Assembly (NCBI RefSeq): GCF_000026365.1
Contig: NC_012994.1
Location: 124,001-188,000, forward strand
Length of the DNA stretch: 64,000 nt
Origin: Zygosaccharomyces rouxii
Lineage: Eukaryota; Ascomycota; Saccharomycetes; Saccharomycetales; Saccharomycetaceae
Direction: 5' to 3'
Translations under genes and position numbers: made by a program
In this document: piece by piece, positions 49,490 through 60,300 of the stretch
Layout of the letters: each line of letters starts with the position of its first letter
Numbering within the stretch: position 1 is the first letter of the stretch
Notes under the pieces: model-generated
Seen by the model: only the letters and a program-made list of their open reading frames with translations
Told to the model about the DNA's origin: nothing
Databases searched by the model: none

Positions 49490-51206
49490 TATAATCCGAT
49501 GGCCCTTTGAGAACAGCACATAAGTCTCATTCCATGTTCATGGTTTCAAAACAACTAAGCTATATACTTTTGGAAGCTACAAGAAGGGGGGGATGAGAAG
49601 GTGGCTGGTTGATAAAATAACTGATGATAATCGCAATGGGGATTTGTGATTTTTTATTCTTCTCGGCTAACTAACACATTGATTTACTCTTATCGATCAC
49701 TACATTAAAATTTAACGCGGTGAAAGATCGGCATATGAGGATGGGAGCGTTTACTTCTTCGATCAAGGAATGGTTGATGATTATAAATGTTCGTCAGCTC
49801 GAGAAATCTCAATATCAGAGCTTATGGACCCTTGAGGTATCGACTATTGTGTTTTACGACCAATAGTATCCCGAATCAAATGGAAATCCGTTGGCGATTG
49901 ATAAGAGATGGACGGGGTTACAGATATGCAACCATAAAAGGAATTTCAAAAATTCTTGAATAATAAGTTCAGGACAATTAATTTTTGCATTAATAACTAA
50001 AATTCACAAAAGCTATCTCGACTATTGCTGACTTGGCATTGGTTGGCAAGAAACTCGACCAATGGGACTACCATATCTTGACACATCACGTGCAAACAAT
50101 ATGAGGACGGATTCTTGGCAGGCGGCGCTAGCTATACCCGTATTCGCCGAAAGCATCAACAGGAAAAGAAAGCCTCGATTCTTCCAAGGAACATTTCTGT
50201 AGGCATGGGGGATTAACGACAAGTTTAACTACCTGGACTGATAAGAGCAAATTGGGCTTGAGAAACTGGTGGGAAACGTTCAAGAAACGAATATGTGCTC
50301 AGTTATGCATGGAATTTGGAGACAAAAACAGGGAACAGTTTCTAACGGCTATAAAACCTCTCAAAGGGGATAGGAAACGATATTCTAGATTGCCAGGCGG
50401 ACAAAAAGCGAAAAAAAAAAAAAAGAAGAGGTAACAAACCCTTGGTGTATCTTTTAAGGAAAGGAAGAAATGGAGTACACCTTGTGTTACGAGAGAACGA
50501 GGTCACTTTTAAATTGATCATCCTCTAGACGGGCCTAGAGACTAGTGGAGATTTACCTCACTAACTCCTTGGATCTTCATCAATGGACACAACTTAGTAA
50601 TGGCAAATGCGCCTAGAAAGCAGATGGGAACCAGACCAACGAGTGACAATGCTGCCCTCTATGATGCATTAGCATGTATATCTTTCCTTTACCCTTGCTT
50701 ATAAAGCCAAACACTGAGACTTGGAAATCTTAGTGAGTGGGAGGACTTTAGATCCTTTGGACTGAAAACATTTGTACGATACACAAATCGTATTTAGTTG
50801 AAATCACACAGCTAGAAGGCAAACAGATTACATGCTCGTAAACAAGAACAATAGATTCTAACTCCGATGTAAATCATTTTTCTATTAAGGGAGAAAAGAT
50901 AATAACTGGTCACGAGTACCATGTATCATGTGATAAAGTTAGCCGTACGAAACGACTGTCCGGATATTTCTCCTCCCGGACACAGGGTGCAATTACGTAT
51001 ATGATGATTTCTCTTGAAGGAAAAAAGATTTGGCTGAATTGACAAAACCAATACGGTTAATTCAAATATAAACAACCAAACAAGCCAGATATCCATTTCA
51101 CGTTTGAAGGTAAGAAAAAAGAGGAAGTTTGAGACTACCTAAATCAAAGGGTCCTTCTTTTTCCCAAGCACATATTCATCATTTTTTTCCTCCTTTATTG
51201 TGATCC
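49490..51206. other. Intergenic region with possible permease remnants
   Basis: At 1.7 kb this is the longest gene-free stretch. The minus frame 50022-50222 contains SAACQESVLILFARD followed by SPIGRV, reminiscent of the ASRxxxAFARDGGLPFS region of APC-type (GABA/choline-like) permeases. The minus frame 50545-50658 encodes a hydrophobic helix-like stretch. Together they may be relics of one transporter. The rest holds promoter sequence for the flanking divergent genes. Confidence 0.35.
50022..50222 (-). pseudogene. Possible APC-family permease relic (weak)
   Basis: The segment reading ESVLILFARDVSRYGSPIGRV resembles the conserved cytoplasmic-loop motif of fungal amino-acid/GABA/choline permeases. 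The open stretch is only about 66 codons. A hydrophobic fragment in another register lies upstream at 50545-50658. The order would be correct for a decayed gene on the minus strand. This is a pattern match by eye only and could be chance. Confidence 0.3.
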
Positions 51207-52652
51207 ATGAGTGCTGAAGAGGGTGAATTAGTCGCCTCCAAGGAGGTTACCCAGCAGGTTTTCCAGAGGCTGGCTTCGAAATTGGAAAATCGTGTATGTT
51301 TTGACTGTGGAAATAAGAATCCAACATGGACATCTGTCTCATTTGGTGTTATGCTTTGTATTCAATGTTCTGCAACTCATAGAAATTTGGGTGTCCATAT
51401 TACGTTCGTTAAATCAAGTTCCTTAGACAAATGGACTGTGGATAATCTGCGTAGATTTAAAGTAGGTGGTAACCATCGTGCAAGAGACTACTTTATGAAA
51501 AACAATGGTAAACATCTTTTGAGCACATCCAATGTCGATGCTAGGGCTAAGTATACAAGTGCCGTGGCTAAGAACTACAAAAAACATTTAGATCATAAAG
51601 TTACAAAGGATATTGAACAAAATCCTGATGGCATTGTAGTTGATGAAGAAACTGGTAATGATTCTTCAAATTCTTCACGAACAGGTTCTAAAGAAGGCAG
51701 CGTGGATGATTTTTTCGCTAATTGGCAAAAACCTCAAGCTTCCAATGGATCAATTGCATCTCGCGGGAGTTCAGCTGCACCTTCTCCAAAACCTTCTACT
51801 AGTTCCAGTTTTACCAATGGCAGTGCGGATAAATCTAAATCTTCCATCTTATCCGGTTCTAGGAAGAAGCCAAGTGTTAGTAACACATCTTCACAAGCGA
51901 ACGGTGCTAAGAAACATTCAATTTTAGCATCTTCTAGAAAACCAACGAGATTAGCCGCTAATAAAGTGGATAAGTCTGAAGCAAATGATCTTTTCGATCA
52001 ATTTGAGAAAGAGGCTGAACAAGAAAAAGTGGAGAAAAAATCAAAGGACTTCGGCAGCAGTAGGAAACCAAGAACTTCCTATAAATCATCTAGTGCATTT
52101 GATGATGATAAGGATTACAATGCGGACCAAGCTAGTGCGTTTGGAAAACAGTCAAAGAAGGATGACTTTTTCGATGACGATGAATTTGATGAACCAGCAA
52201 CTCAAACTGGACCAGTGGAAGAGTTACAACCAAAATTTGCTAAGCTTGGATTTGGTATGACTATGAATGATGCCGATCAATTGGCCAAAAAGCAAAAGGA
52301 AACCCGCGTAGCTGCTGCAGGTCCTAAATATACGGGTAAAATTGCCGCTCGTTATGGTGGCCAAAAGGCAATTTCTTCGGATCAATTATTTGGTAGAGGT
52401 AGCTATGATGAAGAAGCATCAAGAGAAGCAAGAGATAAACTAAAAACTTTTGATAATGCCACATCGATTTCATCGTCATCTTATTTCGGTGAAGAACAAG
52501 AAGATGAAGAAAACTTAATGGAGGCACAAGCCAACAACGGATTTATAGATTTCAACCTGGGCGAAGACGACGACATGCAAATGCTAAAGAATGCTATTGA
52601 ACAAGGTGCTCAAAAATTAGGTAGCTACTTAAGAGACTTCCAAAGGAGGTGA
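51207..52652 (+). CDS. GLO3: ARF GTPase-activating protein Glo3
   Basis: Glo3 activates GTP hydrolysis on Arf1 during COPI-dependent Golgi-to-ER retrograde transport. The 481-aa product (S. cerevisiae 493) has the ArfGAP zinc finger C31-X2-C34-X16-C51-X2-C54 and the arginine-finger region HRN (R59). [17 protein letters not shown] then [10 protein letters not shown] form the central coatomer/cargo-binding region. The C-terminal Glo3 motif repeats, such as [13 protein letters not shown] and [13 protein letters not shown], are well conserved. The protein ends in an amphipathic-type [11 protein letters not shown]. The ATG at 51207 is the first in frame. Confidence 0.96.
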   Translation: MSAEEGELVASKEVTQQVFQRLASKLENRVCFDCGNKNPTWTSVSFGVMLCIQCSATHRNLGVHITFVKSSSLDKWTVDNLRRFKVGGNHRARDYFMKNNGKHLLSTSNVDARAKYTSAVAKNYKKHLDHKVTKDIEQNPDGIVVDEETGNDSSNSSRTGSKEGSVDDFFANWQKPQASNGSIASRGSSAAPSPKPSTSSSFTNGSADKSKSSILSGSRKKPSVSNTSSQANGAKKHSILASSRKPTRLAANKVDKSEANDLFDQFEKEAEQEKVEKKSKDFGSSRKPRTSYKSSSAFDDDKDYNADQASAFGKQSKKDDFFDDDEFDEPATQTGPVEELQPKFAKLGFGMTMNDADQLAKKQKETRVAAAGPKYTGKIAARYGGQKAISSDQLFGRGSYDEEASREARDKLKTFDNATSISSSSYFGEEQEDEENLMEAQANNGFIDFNLGEDDDMQMLKNAIEQGAQKLGSYLRDFQRR

Positions 52653-52774
52653 ACTGATTTTAAAACCCAGAAAATTTTTCTTATTTTAATTATTTGTACT
52701 CATCATCTATCTATAATTTACTTATGCGTTTTTCTTTTTTTTGTCTTATTTTTTTCGGTCTTATCTCAAGTATT

Positions 52775-53383
52775 CTAATCAAGCCTCCTGCGCTTGACGT
52801 CCTCTTGCATATCACTGTTCGGTGTGGCCATTGAACTTCCATTTGATTTAACTTTGCGCTTCTTTTGATTGATCTTACCTGTACCATCTAAATCAAATGC
52901 TAAATCATCTACTTGGAAACCTTGACCTTGAAATTCGCTCGGATAAGATCTTTCGAATTGTGAAAGCACGGCTTTGCAGACATCCCAATCCATATTCGGT
53001 GATTCGAAAAGTGCTCTATCACGGTCTGCAACAGCCGCATTATACTGTTCGTCTGTCATTCCGGGTTCTCTCCTGACCTGCGGAATCATATCAGGATTAT
53101 TTTGGAAAAGTATATGAGAGATTTCACCTCCTTTACCATTTTCCCTTGTCGGTATAGTGGCAAATTTACCTGATAGATCTTGAATTTGATTTTTGTATGA
53201 TTTACGGAGTTTTATAGCTCTGGTACCATCTTGATTTGTGCGCGCCACCTGGTGAGATAAATCTTGTAGCCCATAAACAGATATCAGATCATCCAGCGGA
53301 TTTGGTCTTTGCGTTTGATACGTAGTATCAGGATCCACGTAGTAGTAGTAAGGTGGTAGTATCTGCTCGTTAACCGTTGTCAT
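52775..53383 (-). CDS. ROX3: Mediator head-module subunit Rox3 (Med19)
   Basis: Rox3/Med19 is a head-module subunit of the RNA polymerase II Mediator complex in the nucleus. The 202-aa protein (S. cerevisiae 220) has the family-typical [28 protein letters not shown] near the N-terminus, a [16 protein letters not shown] helix and [17 protein letters not shown]. It ends in a basic, nuclear-localising tail (KKRKVK, VKRRRLD). It is convergent with GLO3, about 120 bp apart. GLO3 is a YER122C orthologue and ROX3 a YBL093C orthologue, so two S. cerevisiae regions meet here. Confidence 0.94.
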   Translation of the reverse strand: MTTVNEQILPPYYYYVDPDTTYQTQRPNPLDDLISVYGLQDLSHQVARTNQDGTRAIKLRKSYKNQIQDLSGKFATIPTRENGKGGEISHILFQNNPDMIPQVRREPGMTDEQYNAAVADRDRALFESPNMDWDVCKAVLSQFERSYPSEFQGQGFQVDDLAFDLDGTGKINQKKRKVKSNGSSMATPNSDMQEDVKRRRLD

Positions 53384-54891
53384 ATTTAGAGAGCACTTTC
53401 AGGGAAGCAAGTGATGTAATTCTAAATGTTATTGGATAGCTATTCCAGGTACTCCTTATCTTATTGATTAAATCCTTGTATCCGATGTTTCTCTCTTGAG
53501 TCTTGTAACTGTGACTGACTTTATAATAGTATTCTCTCGTTTTAAGATTATGCATCTCTGATTTTTGTTGAAAAAGTCTTCGTCTATCGTGACATAAGGG
53601 TCAGCCCTAATGTGGATTTGGGGCACAGATATAAAGCCCTAATTCCAGGGTCTTTAGGGCTAGGTGAATGGGAATATGGAAGGTATTGAAGAATGTAGTA
53701 GACGTACTGCATAAACTGAACAACTTAACCACCTCTGTCTGAACCTACAGTGGGAACGAATTTGCCCTCTAAATTGAATTTAATCTCGGCAATTACTGCA
53801 GTAACTCACTCACCACTAATAGCTTATCTCTGACAGCCACTATAGTTTTTTGAAAGAAGTAATGTGGCTGAGAGATGTTCTGTAATAGGAAGCACGTTGA
53901 ACCTAGTTAATTCTGCAATTGTAGTGTTACATTTGGCGGCACCCAAGCCAACATTGTCTGAACCAACATCTGCCGTAATTGTCAATCTTTAGTTAGAAGC
54001 GTTGAAAATTGTTGAACTCTTAAAATAGGACGAGTAGAATGACTTCGCAATTATAAGCATCAAGACTACTTTGAGAGACCACTGGATAAATCCACATTTT
54101 TACACTTTACGTCAATAGCCTCTGTCGGATAGTTATACGTAAGCTAATGGAGGAATGAGCGCAACGACAGGATCCTTTTACTACCAATAGAACCTATAAG
54201 GGTAAAAAATAAGAAGTCGACTGAAGAAAAGGAAAACTCCCATATTGTAATATCTACGTATTATTCCAAGACTTCCACAATACCCTTAGCTCATCTCATT
54301 TTCCAAGCCCAGAAGTTGACTTAGCGACATAAAGATGTGATACCCAAGACAATGCGAAATTCATGACAATGCCGCACCCAACAATGCAGTATATTTACCA
54401 AACATACAGTATCTTGCTCGCAATTGTAAACAGATTTACTGGGAAATGCAAGTACGGCTACCGCAATGGTGAGAGCTAAGTCACAATTCAATCGTATATC
54501 AAGTGTTAGGTAACATCACTTTGAACGGTGCTGGCTTGTTTTAAACCCAGCATGGCGGTTATTTACATATAAACAACAAACAACAACAGAGAAAACACCA
54601 ACATTAACAATTGACAAAACACCGAAAGTTTCTCGAGCCGTATGACTGCTGCGTGTGTCATAATGGCACGTAAGATAATGCTTACATGAGAAACTTTATT
54701 TTTCCTTCCAATTTTGTTTGTTTTGTTTTACGGAGCTGGTCAGGGAGGTCCAGAGGTTGCCGCCCATGAATGGCTGGTCCTAAAAGCCGAAACATTATCT
54801 TAGGTTGAATATAAAAGCAAAACGAATGAATGAGAGACCTCGTAGTATTAATATTTTTTACTTCCAGTGCGCCTATATCATCGTGCAACTG
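53384..54891. promoter_or_regulatory. Divergent promoter region ROX3-DSE1
   Basis: A 1.5-kb region without a supported gene. It contains three AGCCCTAA-type 8-mers near 53613-53661 and several GCTGG/CCAGC elements near DSE1. The long upstream region fits a heavily regulated daughter-specific gene. Confidence 0.5.
54529..54778. promoter_or_regulatory. Candidate Ace2 sites upstream of DSE1
   Basis: Two direct GCTGGT motifs (54735-54740 and 54773-54778) and an inverted pair TGCTGG/CCAGCA (54529-54534 and 54547-54552) match the Ace2/Swi5 core (GCTGG). DSE1 is an established Ace2 target expressed in daughter cells, and the direct pair lies 115-155 bp above its likely start. Confidence 0.65.
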
Positions 54892-56592
54892 ATGGAAACA
54901 AACTACTATCAACCAGTTAAGGTATTTAGGCAACCCGCTATGATTGTTAAGACAAGAGACGCCTCTCGCCGCAAAAGTGGCGAACACCATGCTAAGTCGT
55001 GGCTTCACGATACTTCCAGAATTGGTTCGCCTCTTTTGAAGAAAGTTTCGGAGGAGTTTAATGACCATTATACTACAAGGAAGCTAAAATCTGAATACTG
55101 GAAGGTTAACCATGATAATAATTCCACTTCCTTACCAACAGACTTATCAGTGGTTCGTGATACTCTATTGGTATCCAACATGAATGAAAGAGATAATTTA
55201 AAACTTTTCAACATTAGCCAAGATCGTCATGGGGAACCCACCAAGCTTTACGAATTACAGTCTATTAGCGTACCAGGTAAACCAATCACTTCAGCTTGTC
55301 TACTCTCTCCCCTAGAGTATCCTGCTGAGTACGTGGAAGGCCATGACCAACTGTTGCTAACAGGACATCAGGACGGTATAGTAAATTTGATATCCACCTC
55401 TAGAGAAAACGGTAATGCAAAAATTGTCAGAAGGTATAATCACGGTAAATATTTGAGCCGTAATATGCCCGCCACCTTGGATAATTGGTTACAATCATAT
55501 GCATCTTTGCCCATCAGACGATTAAAACCTTGGGCCGGCTCGGGGTTCGCTTCGATAATCAACGATTCACTTTTCATATATGAACTGAACAGACCAAAGT
55601 CTCCTCAATACCTACAAAGTTTCCCCGGACTGGAATCCTTTGCAATTAACGATTTCCGCAATCCCTATTTGATGGCATTATGTGGTTCCCAATTCGGTGA
55701 TAGTGGTATTGCCCTGCTGGATTTGAGAAGCGACCGCCGTGGCGGCAATCTGTACATCCCCGACGGCAACAAGAATGCAAATTCTTCCAGCTCATTGAGG
55801 ACACCAATGCACTCACACGTGTCGCGAGACTGTATTTGGATTGATGAATTCCATGTGGTCAATTGTTTCAATGATGTAGCCAGGATATGGGACATTAGAT
55901 CTACCGATGGTGAGAACCAATGTGAAATAATGCCCATGAAAGGTTGTATCGAATCTTTGACCTACCATGAACCAACGAAGACTTTGTATACCGGCGATGA
56001 CCAAGGTTATGTTGTCTCATGGGACCTACACCGCCTATCAGGTATCAAAAAATGTATCCCATCACAAGGTTTCAATTCTATTCTCCTGGAAAGTGTTGAA
56101 CAAGAAACTTTACATGAGATTAACCAGTGTGGTAGTATTGTGGTAAACGGAGGTCAAAAGAAATTTACAGAATCTACTGACAGAGTTCATGGATCACTAT
56201 TAATGGATACCCTGGGTAATGGTTCGTTGGCTACAGTAGATTCTCAAGAATTGGGTTTGCATAAAATTTGTCAGGTAGAATGCCCCTTACAAAATGTCAA
56301 GCACGACAATTCATCCAAAGAATATAACTTTGGTCCCATATACCATTACGAGGGGGAAAAAACCCAAGGCGAATCCGATTCTACACTTATGTCATCGGAA
56401 GTTTCCTCTATCTCATCATCCCCATCCTCCGTTGGTCTCGAAGGTAGCTCGTCTTTTACACTAAGCTCAGAATCCGAACACGAACCACTAGAATACAACA
56501 AGCAGTATATGTTACAGTCTCATGATCCAAATGGTAGTAACTTCACACTAGAAGGTCCAATATCAAGGGTTTCCACCAGTGAAATTCTTTGA
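54892..56592 (+). CDS. DSE1: Daughter-specific WD40-type protein Dse1
   Basis: Dse1 is a daughter-cell-specific protein that localises to the bud neck/cell periphery and influences cell separation and pathway selection of G-protein signalling in yeast. From METNYYQPVKVFRQPAM the product has 566 aa (S. cerevisiae 573). It contains weakly conserved WD-type repeats: LLLTGHQDGIVNLIST (near 155-170), VARIWDIRSTDGE and TLYTGDDQGYVVSWDLHR. A Ser-rich C-terminal tail follows. An in-frame ATG at 54826 would add 22 residues, but that stretch looks non-coding. YCK3 and GLO3 nearby match the YER122-YER124 block, although ROX3 is interposed. Confidence 0.9.
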   Translation: METNYYQPVKVFRQPAMIVKTRDASRRKSGEHHAKSWLHDTSRIGSPLLKKVSEEFNDHYTTRKLKSEYWKVNHDNNSTSLPTDLSVVRDTLLVSNMNERDNLKLFNISQDRHGEPTKLYELQSISVPGKPITSACLLSPLEYPAEYVEGHDQLLLTGHQDGIVNLISTSRENGNAKIVRRYNHGKYLSRNMPATLDNWLQSYASLPIRRLKPWAGSGFASIINDSLFIYELNRPKSPQYLQSFPGLESFAINDFRNPYLMALCGSQFGDSGIALLDLRSDRRGGNLYIPDGNKNANSSSSLRTPMHSHVSRDCIWIDEFHVVNCFNDVARIWDIRSTDGENQCEIMPMKGCIESLTYHEPTKTLYTGDDQGYVVSWDLHRLSGIKKCIPSQGFNSILLESVEQETLHEINQCGSIVVNGGQKKFTESTDRVHGSLLMDTLGNGSLATVDSQELGLHKICQVECPLQNVKHDNSSKEYNFGPIYHYEGEKTQGESDSTLMSSEVSSISSSPSSVGLEGSSSFTLSSESEHEPLEYNKQYMLQSHDPNGSNFTLEGPISRVSTSEIL

Positions 56593-57176
56593 AAAAGAAT
56601 TAAGTTATGAAATCTAGGGAACCATGGTAAAAAAAACAAAAAAGCAAAAAAAAAAAGAGATGGGAAACATTTAAGAAGTAAACCATTGAATTGGTAACTG
56701 GAAATACAGTGTATTATTTTTTTTTTCTTTCAACTTCGTATTTTTATTATTTTTCCGATATGACATATGTACTGTTGGGAAAATATACATAATTTAGGTG
56801 CATGCAGTGTTAACGATTAAAGCATTTTTTTATTCGATTTTAATTTTATTCAATTTATCTTTGTTTTTTAATTTCTCAATTCATATTTTTTTAAATTATT
56901 ATCTATTGTAATTTCTCATTTCGAATTGGTAAGAGCATCGACACTCATAAACCCATTGGTGGCTTTAAAAAAAAGGGAAATTTATAATAACGTTCAACAC
57001 AAGCCGTTATCCTCTTTCATTACGCGCTGCGCACACGATCTACGTGGAATGAGGCGAGACTAAAAGGTGTGATAGCTGCAAAGGTGGATACCAATTGACC
57101 AAATCTCTTGTTCGTGTGATTATCATATACAAAAAAGAAAAGAAAAGAGATTCATTTTGCCGGGCCCCGCCCCATA
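56593..57176. other. AT-rich spacer between convergent DSE1 and YCK3
   Basis: This 584-bp convergent intergenic sequence is very AT-rich, with several poly(A) and poly(T) tracts (56625-56660, 56718-56730, 56820-56890). That is typical of bidirectional terminator sequence. No gene is seen. Confidence 0.6.
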
Positions 57177-58817
57177 TCAGCACCAACCGCAGCAAACCCT
57201 TGAGCAAAAACCTGCATCTTCGTAGAGACCTTCATCTTCCTGGGATCTTTGTATCAGTTGTTGGTGTTGTTGAGCGCGTTGCTGTCGTTGCAACATTTGT
57301 CTATGATAGTACATTGCGTTTGGATCATCTACTCTCATACCACCACCGCCTCTGTAATCATTGTACATTCCGTTTGTTTGAGATTTTAGCGCATGGCTGC
57401 CCATTGAATCATAAGTTCTATTTCTATTTGGCGGTTGTGATGTTGGATTCACACCTGCAATTGGTGAGCTGTTAGCCAACTTCAGTTTTTGTTTTGCATA
57501 AGTCAACGAATTTCTATGGCTTGAATGAGGTCTACTTTTTGGTGTATTACCCAAGCTAGCGGCCATAGCTGCATTAGAATTCTGTAAGTTGTTATTATTA
57601 CCCACTAGATTGCCATTGCCGTTAGTGTTATTAACGTACGGTGAATTACCTTGAGCTAAGTTTAAATTGGAATTTTCGTTAGCATTGACATTTGCATTTG
57701 CGTTAGCATTTGCATTAGCGTTATTGTTGTTCACATTCTGCTGATGGTCATGTCTTGGCACAGCATTACCATATCCGTGTAAATTAGCCCTTTTATTAAC
57801 CTTTATGTTCCAACCTTGACCATCATTTAAATCCATCCAATCGTAATGACCATCGTCTTCCATACCCATACAATGTAGGGTGTCATCCATTAATGAGATT
57901 AAATAATCATAATCGGGTTCTTCTTCAAATCTTAAGGAGCGCGCATATTTTAAATATGCTCCAAATTGCGCTGGGATGAAATCCATTAATAATTCATCAG
58001 GATTTAACTTTTGCTTCGTAAGTCCGATTTTTTCGTACTTCAATTTATTGTTTAAAGCCTTTAAACCTTGCCATGGTAGTGAGCCTCTTAAGAAATAGAA
58101 AAAGACGTGTCCTAATGATTCTAAATCATCTCTTCGAGACTGCTCGCGTCCAAAATGTGTATTGATAGACATATACCTAGCCGTACCACTCAGGGATTTT
58201 CTTTCACGATACGGAATGTGTTGTTTCGTCCTCGGATCTCTGTATTGTTTGGCCATACCAAAATCAACCATATAGATTAAATTAGGATCACCACCAGCTG
58301 ACAATGCAACATCTTTAACAATTTGTCTATCCGGTAAAGTTCTTTGGAATTCAGAAATGAGAAAATTATCGGGTTTAATATCTCTGTAGATTAAATCGTG
58401 TTCATGAATAATTCTAACACGATCAATCATTTGTTTAGCAACGAGACATGTAGTCTTTATAGAAAATTTCCTACCACACCATTCGAAAAGATCTTCAAGA
58501 CTTGGTCCCAGTAAATCTAAAATTAAAACGTTGTGCATGCCTTCTTGTCCGAAATAATACGCATGCGGAATACCTCGACAATTGTTTAAAATCCTATATG
58601 CCCTAAATTCGTCCCTCAGCTGTGGTGCGTCGGATCTGCGTGGCTCAAACTTAATTGCAACGGGTGCTGATGGTCTTCTGCCAAAGTCGTCCTCTCTGCC
58701 ACTACTACCACTGTTCAAAATATTCTCACCTTCAAATATAACACCAAATGAACCTTCCCCAATCTTCGCCCCCACAGCATAGTGAATTCCCACTACATGC
58801 TGACTAGACCGGGACAT
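57177..58817 (-). CDS. YCK3: Vacuolar casein kinase I Yck3
   Basis: Yck3 is a palmitoylated casein kinase I of the vacuole membrane that phosphorylates the HOPS subunit Vps41, Mon1-Ccz1 and others, controlling vacuole fusion. The 546-aa product (S. cerevisiae 524) has a kinase domain at about 14-300. Visible landmarks are the glycine loop IGEGSFG (19-25), K56, YRDIKPDN with catalytic D146, and DFGMAK (185-190). The CK1-specific SLSGTARYMSINTHFGREQSRRDDLESLGH follows. A Asn/Ala/Gln-rich tail follows. The C-terminal CSRVCCGWC is a cysteine cluster suited to palmitoylation. Its presumed client Mon1 is encoded at the other end of this window, which is coincidental as far as I can tell. Confidence 0.94.
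   Translation of the reverse strand: MSRSSQHVVGIHYAVGAKIGEGSFGVIFEGENILNSGSSGREDDFGRRPSAPVAIKFEPRRSDAPQLRDEFRAYRILNNCRGIPHAYYFGQEGMHNVLILDLLGPSLEDLFEWCGRKFSIKTTCLVAKQMIDRVRIIHEHDLIYRDIKPDNFLISEFQRTLPDRQIVKDVALSAGGDPNLIYMVDFGMAKQYRDPRTKQHIPYRERKSLSGTARYMSINTHFGREQSRRDDLESLGHVFFYFLRGSLPWQGLKALNNKLKYEKIGLTKQKLNPDELLMDFIPAQFGAYLKYARSLRFEEEPDYDYLISLMDDTLHCMGMEDDGHYDWMDLNDGQGWNIKVNKRANLHGYGNAVPRHDHQQNVNNNNANANANANANVNANENSNLNLAQGNSPYVNNTNGNGNLVGNNNNLQNSNAAMAASLGNTPKSRPHSSHRNSLTYAKQKLKLANSSPIAGVNPTSQPPNRNRTYDSMGSHALKSQTNGMYNDYRGGGGMRVDDPNAMYYHRQMLQRQQRAQQHQQLIQRSQEDEGLYEDAGFCSRVCCGWC
57640..57740 (-). repeat. Asn/Ala-encoding trinucleotide repeat within YCK3
   Basis: A degenerate AAY-GCN hexanucleotide array encodes an alternating Asn-Ala run in the kinase tail, flanked by Asn-rich sequence. 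It is a coding microsatellite likely to vary in length. Confidence 0.75.
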
Positions 58818-59199
58818 TATTCTTATATTTTATTACTAGTGCTTCTGTTGTTTTCCCGTATTTATCTCTTTCTGAACCTTACCGTGAACCAAAAGAAACA
58901 GAACGAATTTCTATACCACAATTTTTAATACAATAATTTTCTCCACTGCAATCCAATGGCCTTAATTACCACTCTAAACACTTTTTTTTAAACTTCTTAA
59001 TCCTCTAACGGTATTTGCGTAATTGCTTACCTTCAAACTATTTTGTAATTTTTCATGTGGCTCTTATTTTTCATATCACGAAGTACGAGGCGGGAAAGTA
59101 TCAAGGAAAAAAAAAAAAAGAATGTTATCAGAACTCACATTACAAGAATTTCACTAGCAAAATATCGACTTTAACCGCTTGTAAGAGAGTCAATTAGCG
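58818..59199. promoter_or_regulatory. Divergent promoter region YCK3-EAF3
   Basis: A 382-bp AT-rich divergent promoter with A-tracts near 59105-59118. No ORF or RNA gene is seen. Confidence 0.5.
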
Positions 59200-60300
59200 A
59201 TGCTCGAAGTAGGAGGGAAGTGTCTAGCATACCATGGGCCCATGCTTTATGAGGCCAAGGTTTTACGCATCTGGAATCCGACCACTCAGAGTGTTTCCGT
59301 GGTTCAGGATGGTCAAGAGGTTTCGGTATCCATGAAAAAGGATAAGGAGGAATTGTCGGAGGATACCAAGGCATTAGGCGGAGTTCCTGAGTCTTTAGCA
59401 GGTCAAGAATGTTACTTTGTGCATTATCAGGGCTGGAAGTCTACCTGGGACGAATGGATTGGGTTGGACAGAATACGTGAATACAACGACGAAAATCTAG
59501 GGTTGAAGAAAAGGCTCATCGAAGAGGCAAAAGAAGCTAAGAAGCAACAGCAAGAGCAGAAGAAGCGCAAGGAAAATGTTCTCAAGAGAGGTAGACCGTC
59601 TGAAACCGGCACTGTTCCTAGAACTTCATCATCAGGTCGTTCTTCTTCTAATCCCGGTGAAAACGGTAATACCACGACAAGCGGTAACAATGGGACCAGC
59701 AGCACTAAACAGGGGTCGCATGGCCCCACTACCGCGGGAACGGTGCCGCTTCCACAAGGTAGTGCGCCCAAGATAACGTTACACATTCCGGTAAAATTGA
59801 AATCACTGCTTGTGGACGACTGGGAATACGTGACGAAGGATAAAAAAGTGTGCAAGATACCGTCACCAGTACTAACGGTGCAGCAGCTGCTAGAGGAGTA
59901 TGAAGCTAGTGCTTCGAACGAGCTGGAATCACCAGCACAACAGTCCCAATTGTCAGAATACTGTATGGGTCTGAGGCTTTATTTCGAGCGTAGTCTCCCT
60001 TTACTACTGCTGTACAGATTAGAAAGACTGCAATACGAAGAACTTTTACAAAAGGAAAAATACGCAAATACGAGTGTACTACACCTGTATGGGCCTATTC
60101 ATTTACTAAGGTTACTGAGTATTTTGCCCGATCTTATGGCGACAACAACGATGGACGGTCAAAGTTGCCAGTTGATTGTAAGGCGAACAGAGCACCTGTT
60201 CGAATGGATAGTAACGAATATGGAAAGATTATTTAACGGTAAGGAGGAAACTTATGTGAATACATCGAGTCAATACGAAGGTGTAGCTTTAGGTTTATAA
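59200..60300 (+). CDS. EAF3: Chromodomain/MRG protein Eaf3
   Basis: Eaf3 is shared by the NuA4 acetyltransferase and Rpd3S deacetylase complexes and reads H3K36 methylation to suppress cryptic transcription. The 366-aa product (S. cerevisiae 401) has an MRG15-type chromodomain at about 5-100, with aromatic-cage-type CYFVHYQGWKSTWDEWI. A charged Lys/Gln-rich linker and a Ser/Thr/Gly spacer (about 130-185) follow. The MRG domain runs from about 187 to the end and includes LKSLLVDDWEYVTKDKK and YCMGLRLYFERSLPLLLLYRLER. AGC1 next door matches YPR023C-YPR021C. Confidence 0.95.
   Translation: MLEVGGKCLAYHGPMLYEAKVLRIWNPTTQSVSVVQDGQEVSVSMKKDKEELSEDTKALGGVPESLAGQECYFVHYQGWKSTWDEWIGLDRIREYNDENLGLKKRLIEEAKEAKKQQQEQKKRKENVLKRGRPSETGTVPRTSSSGRSSSNPGENGNTTTSGNNGTSSTKQGSHGPTTAGTVPLPQGSAPKITLHIPVKLKSLLVDDWEYVTKDKKVCKIPSPVLTVQQLLEEYEASASNELESPAQQSQLSEYCMGLRLYFERSLPLLLLYRLERLQYEELLQKEKYANTSVLHLYGPIHLLRLLSILPDLMATTTMDGQSCQLIVRRTEHLFEWIVTNMERLFNGKEETYVNTSSQYEGVALGL

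Noticed and set aside
50086..50094. Centromere, suggested by a CACGTG (CDEI-like) element
   Set aside because: No roughly 80-bp, over 85% AT CDEII-like stretch and no TTCCGAA-type CDEIII at the expected distance on either side.
53613..53661. Telomere-like CCCTAA repeats
   Set aside because: Only three dispersed copies inside longer AGCCCTAA octamers, not a tandem array, and yeast telomere repeats have a different sequence.
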